Positions 1 through 5,114 of a DNA stretch of 5,114 bases are shown in pieces. The first letter of the stretch is position 1. Every line of letters begins with the position of its first letter. The stretch covers positions 1-5,114 of the forward strand of contig DAHVAB010000201.1 in NCBI GenBank assembly GCA_027314825.1, in the 5' to 3' direction. Made by a program: the position numbers and the translations under genes. The notes below the pieces were generated by a model. That model had not been told where the DNA came from. It worked only from the letters and a program-made list of their open reading frames with translations, and did not search any database. The stretch is from Solirubrobacterales bacterium. Its GTDB lineage: Bacteria > Actinomycetota > Thermoleophilia > Solirubrobacterales > Solirubrobacteraceae.

Positions 1-2
1 TC

Positions 3-1238
3 GAACGGGAGCTCTGGCGGATCGCTGTGGAGAACCTGGACAGCGAAGAGCAGTACGGCTGGGCGGCTCTGGCCGGAGCGCGGGTGGCGCCCGGCGGCTG
101 GCGCAAGGCGCGGGCGATGATGCACTTCGATCGCACCGGCGAGCTGCGTGGCACGTTCCTGATAAATGCGGCGCAGCGCAACAAGGCCGCCCAGCTGCGG
201 CTGCGGGCTCTGACCGACGTCGCCTCGCTGAAGGATCCCGACACCTTCGACAGGGCGGTCGACATCATCGGATCCTGGCCACGGGAGGAGCGCAGGGACG
301 GGGTGAAGGTGATGCTGCGGGCGCTGGCCGAGAAGCGGATCGGCCGGCGTGATCAGGCCAATGCGTGGATCTGGCGGATGGCCGAGTACACGCGGGAGGT
401 GCATGAGGAGTATGCCGTCCAGCGCTGGCCGGAGACCAAGCGGCTGCTGGGCCTGCTCGTCAACTCGGCCGGCGCCGCACATGCACGCAACGCGAGGAGG
501 CTCGTGCAGGCCGCCCGCAAGCAGGACCGCCGGCTGGCGGCGGCGCTGCTGGCCGCCGCGCTCGCGCATACGCCGGAGGCGGAGGAGGTGCTGCGCGGCG
601 CGCGGACGCGGATGTCTCGCAAGCCGCAGGCGCTCGCCAGGGAGCTGCTTCGCAACTTCCCCAAGCGGCGCGCCAAAGGCGCGCGGCGCAAACGCAAGAA
701 GACGGTCGTGCCGGAGGCCGAGGCGGCGCAGGCCGGCGGCTCGCGCCCGGCCGCCGACGCTGGAGCGCTCGCCATCGAGCCAGATCAGGCTGGCGTTTCA
801 GGGGGCCGGGAGGCGGAGCCGTCCCCGAACGGCGCGACCGAGCAGCCCGCCTCCGCTCCACGCCCGCGTAGAGGCGGGCGCCGCCGCGCCGGCGTGTCCG
901 CGAACGGCGATGGTGGCAGTGGGGGCGACGGCGACAGTGAAGGTGGAGTGTCCGCGAAGCCGAGGCGCAGCGCGAGCGCGAGCGGCGAGGATGGTGCCGC
1001 CGACGGAGCGTCCGCGAAGCCACGGCGCAGCGTCAGCCTCCAAGGCGATCGTGGAGCCGCCGGCGTGGCGTCCAAGAAGCGAAGGCGCAGCGCGAGCGCG
1101 AACGGCGACGGTGGGGCTGGCGATGATGGCGACGCGCCGAAGCCGAAGAGGAGGGCTCGCGCCGCCGGCGCGAAGAACGGCGATCGCGCGTCTGCAGCGG
1201 ACGCCGAGGCCGAGCCGGCCGGCCCGCCCGCCGGGTAG
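3..1238 (+). CDS. Unrecognised helical protein with basic repetitive tail (5' end outside window)
   Basis: The frame is open from the window edge to a TAG at 1236-1238. A GTG at 27 could start a 403-residue protein, but the codons before it read as a continuous helix (ERELWRIAVEN) and no well-placed Shine-Dalgarno is visible, so I treat it as 5'-partial. Counting from the GTG, residues 1-215 are rich in Ala, Arg, Leu and Glu and look like stacked amphipathic helices, with several Trp-containing segments (GGWRKAR, WIWRMAEY, QRWPETKRLL). I recognise no catalytic motif, signal peptide or membrane span. A basic cluster (KRRAKGARRKRKK, about 213-225) leads into a disordered tail of about 180 residues. 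This tail alternates KPRRS-type basic blocks with Gly/Asp/Ala stretches, and its core is a 20-residue repeat. Such tails are known in nucleic-acid-binding and histone-H1-like bacterial proteins, but binding is only an inference here. It converges on the epimerase gene with a 12-base gap. That it is coding is well supported; its function is unknown. Confidence 0.8.
   Translation, partial: ERELWRIAVENLDSEEQYGWAALAGARVAPGGWRKARAMMHFDRTGELRGTFLINAAQRNKAAQLRLRALTDVASLKDPDTFDRAVDIIGSWPREERRDGVKVMLRALAEKRIGRRDQANAWIWRMAEYTREVHEEYAVQRWPETKRLLGLLVNSAGAAHARNARRLVQAARKQDRRLAAALLAAALAHTPEAEEVLRGARTRMSRKPQALARELLRNFPKRRAKGARRKRKKTVVPEAEAAQAGGSRPAADAGALAIEPDQAGVSGGREAEPSPNGATEQPASAPRPRRGGRRRAGVSANGDGGSGGDGDSEGGVSAKPRRSASASGEDGAADGASAKPRRSVSLQGDRGAAGVASKKRRRSASANGDGGAGDDGDAPKPKRRARAAGAKNGDRASAADAEAEPAGPPAG
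951..1130 (+). repeat. Three tandem 60-bp in-frame repeats in the basic tail
   Basis: Three consecutive 60-bp units start at 951, 1011 and 1071. Each begins with TCCGCGAAGC or TCCAAGAAGC, followed within a few bases by GGCGCAGCG. They encode 20-residue units of the form S(A/K)K(P/R)RRS(A/V)S, then Ala/Gly/Asp-rich residues. Partial copies flank them: a GCGAACGGCGA-type block near 899 matches one near 1097, and a degenerate KPKRRARA block follows 1131. The period is a multiple of three, so the frame is kept. Confidence 0.85.
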
Positions 1239-1251
1239 CCGCGCTGCGGCT
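1237..1251. terminator. Compact hairpin between convergent genes, likely bidirectional terminator
   Basis: AGCCGC-GCT-GCGGCT forms a perfect 6-bp GC-rich stem with a 3-base loop. It uses bases of both stop codons: the plus-strand TAG at 1236-1238 and the minus-strand TGA at 1253-1251. There is no T tract on either side, so this would be a weak or factor-assisted terminator, or an mRNA 3'-end stabiliser. It is the only candidate between the two genes. Confidence 0.5.
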
Positions 1252-2195
1252 CAGTTGGGAAGGCCGTCGCGACTCTCGAATTCTGCGACGAGCGCCTGAT
1301 AGGTCTCGCGGAGACCGTCGGCGAGCTGCACCTGCGGCCGCCATCCGATCTCGCTTTCGGCGAGCCCGATGTCCAGGCAGCTGCGCTGCAGCTCGCCCGG
1401 TCGCAGGTCGGCCAGCTGCGGCTCGATCTCGGTGCCGGCGATGGCCTGCAGCTGCTGCCACAGGGTGATCACATCGGTCTCCGTCGCGGTCGCGATGTTG
1501 AACGCGCCACTCCTGCCGGAGCATGCGATCAGGGCCGCTACCACGTCTGAGACGTGAATGTAGTCGCGAGTCGGCTTGCCGTGGCCGTAGATCTTCGGCG
1601 TCCTGCCGGCGTGCAGGTGGTGGCTGAAGATCGCGACCACCCCCGCCTCGCCGTGAGGGCTCTGGCGCGGGCCGTAGACGTTGCCAAGCCGGCAGACGGC
1701 GTTCGGGACCTGCGAAGAGGCCGACCAGGTTCGCACGTAGGCCTCCGCGGCCCACTTGGATGCGCCGTAGGGGGCGAGCGGCTCCGGGATCTGCTGCTCG
1801 GAGGTGGGCAGGGGCGCGCGGTCGCCGTAGAGCGCGCCGCCGGTGGACGTGAAGACGACGGGGACCCCGAGCCGGTTGGCGCTCTCCAGGACGTTGAGCG
1901 TGCCGAGCACGTTCACCAGGAGGTCGCGGCGGGGGTCGGCGACCGAGGCGGTGACGCTCGCCTGGGCGGCCAGGTGCCAGACCGCGCTCGGCCGCTCCTG
2001 CTCGATCGCCTCTGCGAGCGCCTCCCCGTCCACGATGTCGATCTCACGCAGGCTCGCCGCCGCGTTGAGGTTCTCCCGCTTGCCGGATGAAAGGTCGTCG
2101 ATCGCGGTGACCTGCCAGCCCTGCCCGACAAGGGCGTCGACGAGATGCGAGCCGATGAAGCCGGCTCCGCCGGTGACGATCGCTGTCTTTCCCAT
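1251..2195 (-). CDS. NAD-dependent nucleotide-sugar epimerase/dehydratase (extended SDR, UDP-glucose 4-epimerase-like)
   Basis: This 314-residue cytoplasmic enzyme very probably interconverts a nucleotide sugar, with UDP-glucose/UDP-galactose-type 4-epimerisation the nearest family model. The N-terminal Rossmann fold starts with TGGAGFIGSH (residues 8-17), the NAD-binding glycine motif. DDLSSG (33-38) follows the second strand, as in GalE-like proteins. HLAAQASV (74-81) is the usual post-beta-4 motif. The catalytic set is Thr118 in TSTGGALYG (116-124), with Tyr143 and Lys147 in YGASK. RLGNVYGP (169-176) and RDYIHVSDVV (210-219) are conserved substrate-side motifs of the family. Length is slightly short of classical GalE (about 330-340) but normal for actinobacterial and archaeal relatives. 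The ATG at 2195 sits directly before the Rossmann strand. No strong Shine-Dalgarno precedes it, and the upstream HD-GYP gene stops 11 bases before, suggesting an operon with coupled translation. Exact substrate cannot be read; a dTDP- or UDP-hexose dehydratase or another epimerase is possible. Confidence 0.93.
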   Translation of the reverse strand: MGKTAIVTGGAGFIGSHLVDALVGQGWQVTAIDDLSSGKRENLNAAASLREIDIVDGEALAEAIEQERPSAVWHLAAQASVTASVADPRRDLLVNVLGTLNVLESANRLGVPVVFTSTGGALYGDRAPLPTSEQQIPEPLAPYGASKWAAEAYVRTWSASSQVPNAVCRLGNVYGPRQSPHGEAGVVAIFSHHLHAGRTPKIYGHGKPTRDYIHVSDVVAALIACSGRSGAFNIATATETDVITLWQQLQAIAGTEIEPQLADLRPGELQRSCLDIGLAESEIGWRPQVQLADGLRETYQALVAEFESRDGLPN

Positions 2196-2206
2196 GCGCC
2201 GGGAAT

Positions 2207-4117
2207 CTAGCTGAGGATGCCTTCGCGAGCCGCCAGCATCGACTCCACGGCGCCCACGGCCTCGTCGATGCGATCGATCAGGCGGATCGCCGGGTCCCTG
2301 CGCAGCCGCTCGGGCGCCGCCCCGACGCCGAGCGCCACCGGCACGCCGGGCCGCTCGGCCTGCAGCGCGTCGAGGAGCTCTTCGATCGCAGCCTCGTCCC
2401 CCGCGCTCTCACCTCCACCGAGCACGATCAGCTCGGGGCGGTGGCTGTGGAGGAGGGTCTGCAGCCGTTCAGCGGTGACGCTCTTCTCGATCGCGGTCCG
2501 GTAGCCGGCGCAGGCGAGCTGGTCGTGGATCATCTGCAGCGAGAGGGAGCGCTCATCGCGGCCGACGCCGGCGATCAGGATCCGCTCCCGGGTGGGCTCC
2601 GCGCCGCGCAGCATGTAGCGGTGCATGGTGGCAAGGATCCGACGGCTGATGCCGGTCGCCAGCTGCTCGGCGCGGGCGTCGATCTCGCCGTGCTCGGCGA
2701 GCTCCGCGATCCGCCGCATCGCGCCGGCGATCACCTCCTCGTGGATCGTCCCTGTCGGCACGCCGTCCTCGATCGCCTGGGCGACGACGCCCTCGGCCGT
2801 CTCCGCGTCGCCGCGCTCGATCGCGGCCGCGTAGCGCTCGAAGATCTCCTGCGCCAGCTGATGCGGGTCCACGCTCTGGCGCCGCTTGGCGTCGGGCCCC
2901 GAGCTGCCGAGGACCTCCAGAAACGCGTCGAGCAGGGCCGGGTCGAAGTGCCTGCCGCGCTGGGCGGTCATCATCGCGACCGCCTCCTGCACCGAGAAGG
3001 CCTTCCTGTAGACGCGGTCGGTGGTGAGCGCGTCGAAAACGTCGGCGATCGCGACGATCCGCCCCTCGATCGGGATCTCCTCTCCGATCAGGCCGCGCGG
3101 GTAGCCGGTCCCGTTCCACTTCTCGTGGTGGCTGAGCGCGATCGTGGCGGCCAGGTCGAGGATGGAGGAGGAGGAGCCGCGGAGCAGGCGGTGACCCTCC
3201 TCGGCATGGGTCTCGACGATCGAGCGCTCCTGCGCGGTGAGCGGGCCGGGCTTGAGCAGGATCGCGTCCGGGATCGCCACCTTGCCGACGTCGTGCAGCG
3301 GGGCGGCGTGGCTGAGACGCTCGCAGAACTCGGGGTCCATCTCCAGCTGCTCTGCCAGCAGCTGGGAGAAGCGGCCGATTCGCTCGATGTGGGCGCCCGT
3401 GTCCTCGTCGCGGAACTCGACCGCCATCGAGAGGCGGCGCACCGTCTCCGCCTGGGCGATCTCCAGCTCGGAGAGCGCTCGCGTCAGCTCGTGGCTGCGG
3501 CGCTCGATCTCGCGTCGCAGCTCAGCCCGGCGCTCCTCGCCTACCAGCCAGCCGATCACGACGCAGATGCATGCGAGCAGCGCGGCGAGCGCGGCGATGA
3601 CCGGCGCGGAGGGCCTGGCGACGAGCACGGCGATCGAGGCGACGCCGATCAGGACGAGCGGCGCCCCCCATCGCATCGCCCAGCCGATGCGCGGCCGGGC
3701 CGGTCCCCGCTCCGGCCCGCGCGGCGATGGTCCGCCCGCGGGGGCGCCCCCGCCTTGCGAGCGGCCTCCGGTGCCCGTGGAGCCGCCGGCGCGACCCGTG
3801 CTTGGGTCTCCGCCCCCGCCTTGCGAGCGGCCTCCGGTGCCCGTGGAGCCAGCGGCATGAGCCGTGCTCCCGGCGGGTGCCCCGCCGCCTGCGGCGGCGT
3901 CTGCCCCGCGGGGGCGCCCGCCGTCCGGCGCACTGGATCCGGCAGCGCTGGAGCCGTCGCGGATGCCTGGTCCGGCGAGCCGGGCCAGCCCCGGCTGCGC
4001 GCGCTCGGCGAAGAGGCCGATCAGGCCGCGGCGGAGCGCTCGGGCCAGGCGCGCAGGCGACCCCTCCCGTCTCGACGGGCCTCCAGAGGCGACCTCGCTC
4101 AATCCCCGCGCCGACAA
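2207..4117 (-). CDS. Membrane-anchored HD-GYP cyclic-di-GMP phosphodiesterase with C-terminal degenerate B12-binding-like domain
   Basis: Predicted to hydrolyse cyclic di-GMP at the inner face of the membrane. Residues are numbered from the TTG at 4117 (636 aa). Residues 1-150 are a low-complexity Gly/Ser/Thr/Pro/Arg segment with one amphipathic helix (about 23-49) and an internal duplication. Two hydrophobic spans (about 151-166 and 171-192) form a hairpin with almost no outside loop. A charged, probably coiled-coil helix (193-225) follows. The HD-GYP domain (227-405) keeps Glu234, TGAHIER with His243, His275-Asp276 in HDVGK, His304, HHEKWNGTGYP (330-340) and Asp359 in ADVFDAL, so it looks active. 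Residues 426-626 resemble the helical cap plus Rossmann-like domain of MerR/CarH-type cobalamin proteins, but the key ligands are substituted. Start choice: AAGGA lies 6 bases before the TTG. An ATG at 4228 (673 aa) has GGAG 6 bases upstream, but the added codons show no third-position GC bias. The ATG at 3676 would drop the clearly coding-like stretch around 3974-4048. It lies 11 bases before the epimerase gene. Confidence 0.88.
   Translation of the reverse strand: MSARGLSEVASGGPSRREGSPARLARALRRGLIGLFAERAQPGLARLAGPGIRDGSSAAGSSAPDGGRPRGADAAAGGGAPAGSTAHAAGSTGTGGRSQGGGGDPSTGRAGGSTGTGGRSQGGGAPAGGPSPRGPERGPARPRIGWAMRWGAPLVLIGVASIAVLVARPSAPVIAALAALLACICVVIGWLVGEERRAELRREIERRSHELTRALSELEIAQAETVRRLSMAVEFRDEDTGAHIERIGRFSQLLAEQLEMDPEFCERLSHAAPLHDVGKVAIPDAILLKPGPLTAQERSIVETHAEEGHRLLRGSSSSILDLAATIALSHHEKWNGTGYPRGLIGEEIPIEGRIVAIADVFDALTTDRVYRKAFSVQEAVAMMTAQRGRHFDPALLDAFLEVLGSSGPDAKRRQSVDPHQLAQEIFERYAAAIERGDAETAEGVVAQAIEDGVPTGTIHEEVIAGAMRRIAELAEHGEIDARAEQLATGISRRILATMHRYMLRGAEPTRERILIAGVGRDERSLSLQMIHDQLACAGYRTAIEKSVTAERLQTLLHSHRPELIVLGGGESAGDEAAIEELLDALQAERPGVPVALGVGAAPERLRRDPAIRLIDRIDEAVGAVESMLAAREGILS
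3745..3850 (-). repeat. Perfect 40-bp direct repeat (3745-3784 and 3811-3850) in the HD-GYP N-terminal linker
   Basis: The 40 bases at 3745-3784 recur identically at 3811-3850, a 66-base period (22 codons) that keeps the minus-strand frame. Each copy encodes GSTGTGGRSQGGG in the disordered segment before the membrane hairpin. The sequence directly outside the copies diverges. This looks like a recent in-frame segmental duplication that lengthens the linker. Confidence 0.9.
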
Positions 4118-4154
4118 TCTCCGTCCTTGAGTTGGCCCTATCGTGTTCGTGCTG

Positions 4155-4174
4155 CGGTCCGCCCGGGCGGACCG
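4155..4174. promoter_or_regulatory. Perfect 20-bp palindrome, candidate operator
   Basis: CGGTCCGCCCGGGCGGACCG is its own reverse complement with no central gap. It lies 38 bases upstream of the preferred TTG start of the HD-GYP gene and 213 bases upstream of the divergent lipoprotein. The symmetry suits a dimeric repressor or activator site. If the HD-GYP gene instead starts at 4228, the palindrome falls inside the coding region, and an RNA hairpin or chance becomes more likely. Confidence 0.45.
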
Positions 4175-4222
4175 GCACCGTTGGAACCCTTCTGCACGGC
4201 TGGCGCCGTCGCGAACGGTGCC
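4174..4222. repeat. Nested inverted repeats in the divergent region
   Basis: GGCACCGTT (4174-4182) pairs perfectly with AACGGTGCC (4214-4222). Between them ACGGC-TGGC-GCCGT (4196-4209) forms a second small hairpin. The outer arm shares one base with the adjacent 20-bp palindrome. On the minus strand this could fold in the leader of the HD-GYP transcript. No T tract follows in either direction, so a simple terminator is not supported. Confidence 0.4.
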
Positions 4223-4242
4223 CGCCATACAAGGCTCCAACG

Positions 4243-4263
4243 TCCGAATCGACCGATTCCGGA
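4243..4263. promoter_or_regulatory. Imperfect palindrome, possible second regulator site
   Basis: GAATCG-AC-CGATTC (4246-4259) is a perfect 6+6 inverted repeat. The symmetry extends to TCCG...CGGA (4243-4263) with one bulged base. It lies in the AT-richest patch of the divergent region, next to AAAAACTT. On the minus strand the T run comes before the stem rather than after it, so this is not a terminator; an operator is the plausible alternative. Confidence 0.35.
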
Positions 4264-4371
4264 AAAACTTGAGGCCTGGGCGCGTGGCGGCGGGGCGGGC
4301 GAAGCCGCTCGCCTGCGGCGGGGCGCGAAGGGGCCGGCGTCCCGTGCGATCGTGCCGGCCGGGCCGTCGGG

Positions 4372-4377
4372 TACGAT
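4372..4377 (+). promoter_or_regulatory. -10-like TACGAT for the lipoprotein gene, implying a leaderless mRNA
   Basis: TACGAT matches the actinobacterial -10 pattern TANNNT and ends 10 bases before the ATG at 4388. Transcription starting about 7-10 bases after it would begin at or within a few bases of the ATG. No Shine-Dalgarno is present in the GC-rich bases before the start, as expected for a leaderless transcript. A convincing -35 is not visible. The hexamer is overlapped by one arm of GATCGT-N19-ACGATC (4348-4378), a weak inverted repeat. Confidence 0.45.
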
Positions 4378-4387
4378 CCGACGGTCC

Positions 4388-5074
4388 ATGCGTCTGCGAG
4401 CCGTGCCGTCCACACTCTGCGCCATCGCCCTGGCCGGGACCATGATCGCCGGCTGCGGCGGCTCGTCCGGGAACGGAGTGGAGGCCAAGTCGGCCGATCA
4501 GATCGCGGCGGCGGCGAGGTCGGCTGCGGAAAGCGCGCACAGCGTGACCGTCTCGGGTGTTGCGAGGTCGTCCGGGGTGAGCCTGACTCTGGACCTGCAG
4601 ATCGACGAGCAGCAGAAAGCCGCGAAGGGCACCATCGCCGAGGAGGGGTTCGTCGTGCAGCTGATCCGCATCGGCGAAAGCCTGTACATAAAGGGGGACT
4701 CCTCGCTGTATCGCCACTTCGGCGCCGGCGAAGCGGCCAAGCTGTTGGAAGGCAAGTGGGTGAAGCTGCCCGTCACCGGCAGCCAGCTCGCGAGCATCGG
4801 CTCGCTCACCGAACTGCCCTCATTGCTGGAGAGCGCCCTCGGCGAACACAACAAGCTGTCAAAGGGCTCGACGAGCACCGTAAACGGCCAGGAAGCGATC
4901 GCGGTCAAGAGCGCGAGCGGCGGCACGCTGTACGTTGCGCTCACAGGCAAGCCCTACCCCGTGCAGTTCTCTCGCACCGGATCCGAAGGCGGGAAGGTCA
5001 CGTTCAAGAACTGGAACGGGCCGGTGTCGGTGAGCGCGCCCGCCAACGCCGTCGACGTCTCGAAACTGCCCTGA
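4388..5074 (+). CDS. Secreted lipoprotein, LppX/LprG-like beta-rich fold suspected
   Basis: The product has 228 residues. Its N-terminus has Arg2 and Arg4, a hydrophobic stretch (about 10-21) and the lipobox IAGC with Cys23, so it should be exported, lipidated at Cys23 and anchored on the outer face of the membrane. A short GGSSGNG linker follows. The mature part begins with a helix (SADQIAAAARSAAESAHS). Alternating beta-type strands follow (VTVSGVAR, VSLTLDLQID, KGTIAEEGFVVQLIRIGESLYIKGD), then a helical middle (GAGEAAKLLEGKWVKLP, LPSLLESALGE), and late strands (GQEAIAVKSASGGTLYVALTGKPYPVQF, GKVTFKNWNGPVSVSAP). This order resembles actinobacterial LppX/LprA/F/G-type lipoproteins, whose beta sheets hold lipid in a cavity. 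That assignment is from memory of the family, and ligand binding is unproven. The ATG at 4388 is chosen because the signal peptide begins there, although the frame stays open far upstream. It is transcribed divergently from the HD-GYP gene. Confidence 0.88.
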   Translation: MRLRAVPSTLCAIALAGTMIAGCGGSSGNGVEAKSADQIAAAARSAAESAHSVTVSGVARSSGVSLTLDLQIDEQQKAAKGTIAEEGFVVQLIRIGESLYIKGDSSLYRHFGAGEAAKLLEGKWVKLPVTGSQLASIGSLTELPSLLESALGEHNKLSKGSTSTVNGQEAIAVKSASGGTLYVALTGKPYPVQFSRTGSEGGKVTFKNWNGPVSVSAPANAVDVSKLP

Positions 5075-5080
5075 CCGCGT

Positions 5081-5099
5081 CGCCGGCCGTTGGCCGGCG
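5081..5099 (+). terminator. GC-rich hairpin downstream of the lipoprotein gene
   Basis: CGCCGGCC-GTT-GGCCGGCG is a perfect 8-bp GC stem with a 3-base loop, starting 7 bases after the TGA at 5072-5074. The next bases (CACCCCGCC) contain no T tract, so it is a GC-rich, U-less terminator of the kind common in actinobacteria, or an mRNA 3' stabiliser. Confidence 0.6.
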
Positions 5100-5114
5100 C
5101 ACCCCGCCAGCGCT

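Noticed and set aside
951..1130. CRISPR-like regular spacing of repeats
   Set aside because: Units are directly tandem with no unique spacers, are in frame with a coding sequence, and are translated as related 20-residue blocks.
349..1299. Overlapping plus-strand frame inside the first gene
   Set aside because: Its translation is an Arg/Pro/Ala-rich shadow with no motif, and it runs into the end of the convergent epimerase gene. The other frame shows proper codon bias and in-frame repeats.
1554..2090. Plus-strand frame antisense to the epimerase gene
   Set aside because: The minus strand has all SDR motifs in order; this is its mirror frame with no independent signal.
3738..3753. 16-bp palindrome GCGGGGGCGCCCCCGC
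   Set aside because: It lies inside the Gly/Pro/Ala-coding low-complexity linker, where GGC/GCC codons readily make such symmetry by chance.
4259..4270. Possible intrinsic terminator formed by the 4243-4263 stem and the adjacent A/T run
   Set aside because: The T run precedes the stem on the minus strand, and A residues follow it on the plus strand, so neither orientation gives stem followed by U tract.
2441..4387. Long plus-strand open frame running antisense to the HD-GYP gene and continuing in frame into the lipoprotein
   Set aside because: In GC-rich DNA the antisense of a real gene often lacks stops. Its translation has no recognisable motif while the minus strand encodes a complete HD-GYP catalytic set, and the lipoprotein signal peptide begins clearly at 4388.
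4138..4488. Minus-strand frame of 116 codons across the divergent region and lipoprotein signal peptide
   Set aside because: It is Pro/Arg-rich with no motif, and overlaps the better supported promoter and lipoprotein start antisense.

Overview
This is GC-rich DNA with strong G/C preference at third codon positions. It carries a hydrophobic signal peptide with an actinobacterial-style lipobox, an apparently leaderless promoter, and Ala/Gly/Arg-rich low-complexity tails. These point to a high-GC actinobacterium. A Thermoleophilia/Solirubrobacterales-like lineage would fit, but that placement is inference by style only; nothing here identifies a genus. I see no tRNA, rRNA, CRISPR array, insertion sequence or integrase.

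Layout. (1) Positions 3-1238, plus strand: the 3' part of an unrecognised gene. It encodes an all-helical region followed by a long, basic, low-complexity tail whose core is a 60-bp-period repeat. (2) A compact hairpin at 1237-1251 overlaps the stop codons of the two convergent genes and is the likely bidirectional terminator. (3) Minus strand, two closely spaced genes transcribed from about 4117 down to 1251. The first is a membrane-anchored HD-GYP phosphodiesterase with a C-terminal cobalamin-binding-like domain. Eleven bases later comes an NAD-dependent sugar-nucleotide epimerase of the extended SDR family. (4) A divergent intergenic region, about 4118-4387, holds a perfect 20-bp palindrome, further inverted repeats and a -10-like hexamer. 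(5) Positions 4388-5074, plus strand: a 228-residue secreted lipoprotein, followed by a strong GC hairpin near the window edge.

How the genes may work together (inference). The HD-GYP protein retains every recognisable catalytic and metal-binding residue and should hydrolyse cyclic di-GMP. Its co-directional neighbour makes or interconverts nucleotide sugars, so the pair may link cyclic-di-GMP signalling to cell-surface or extracellular polysaccharide synthesis. The divergent lipoprotein sits at the envelope and may share the control region. The most unusual point is the fusion of an apparently active HD-GYP domain to a B12-type domain that has lost the residues normally used to hold cobalamin.
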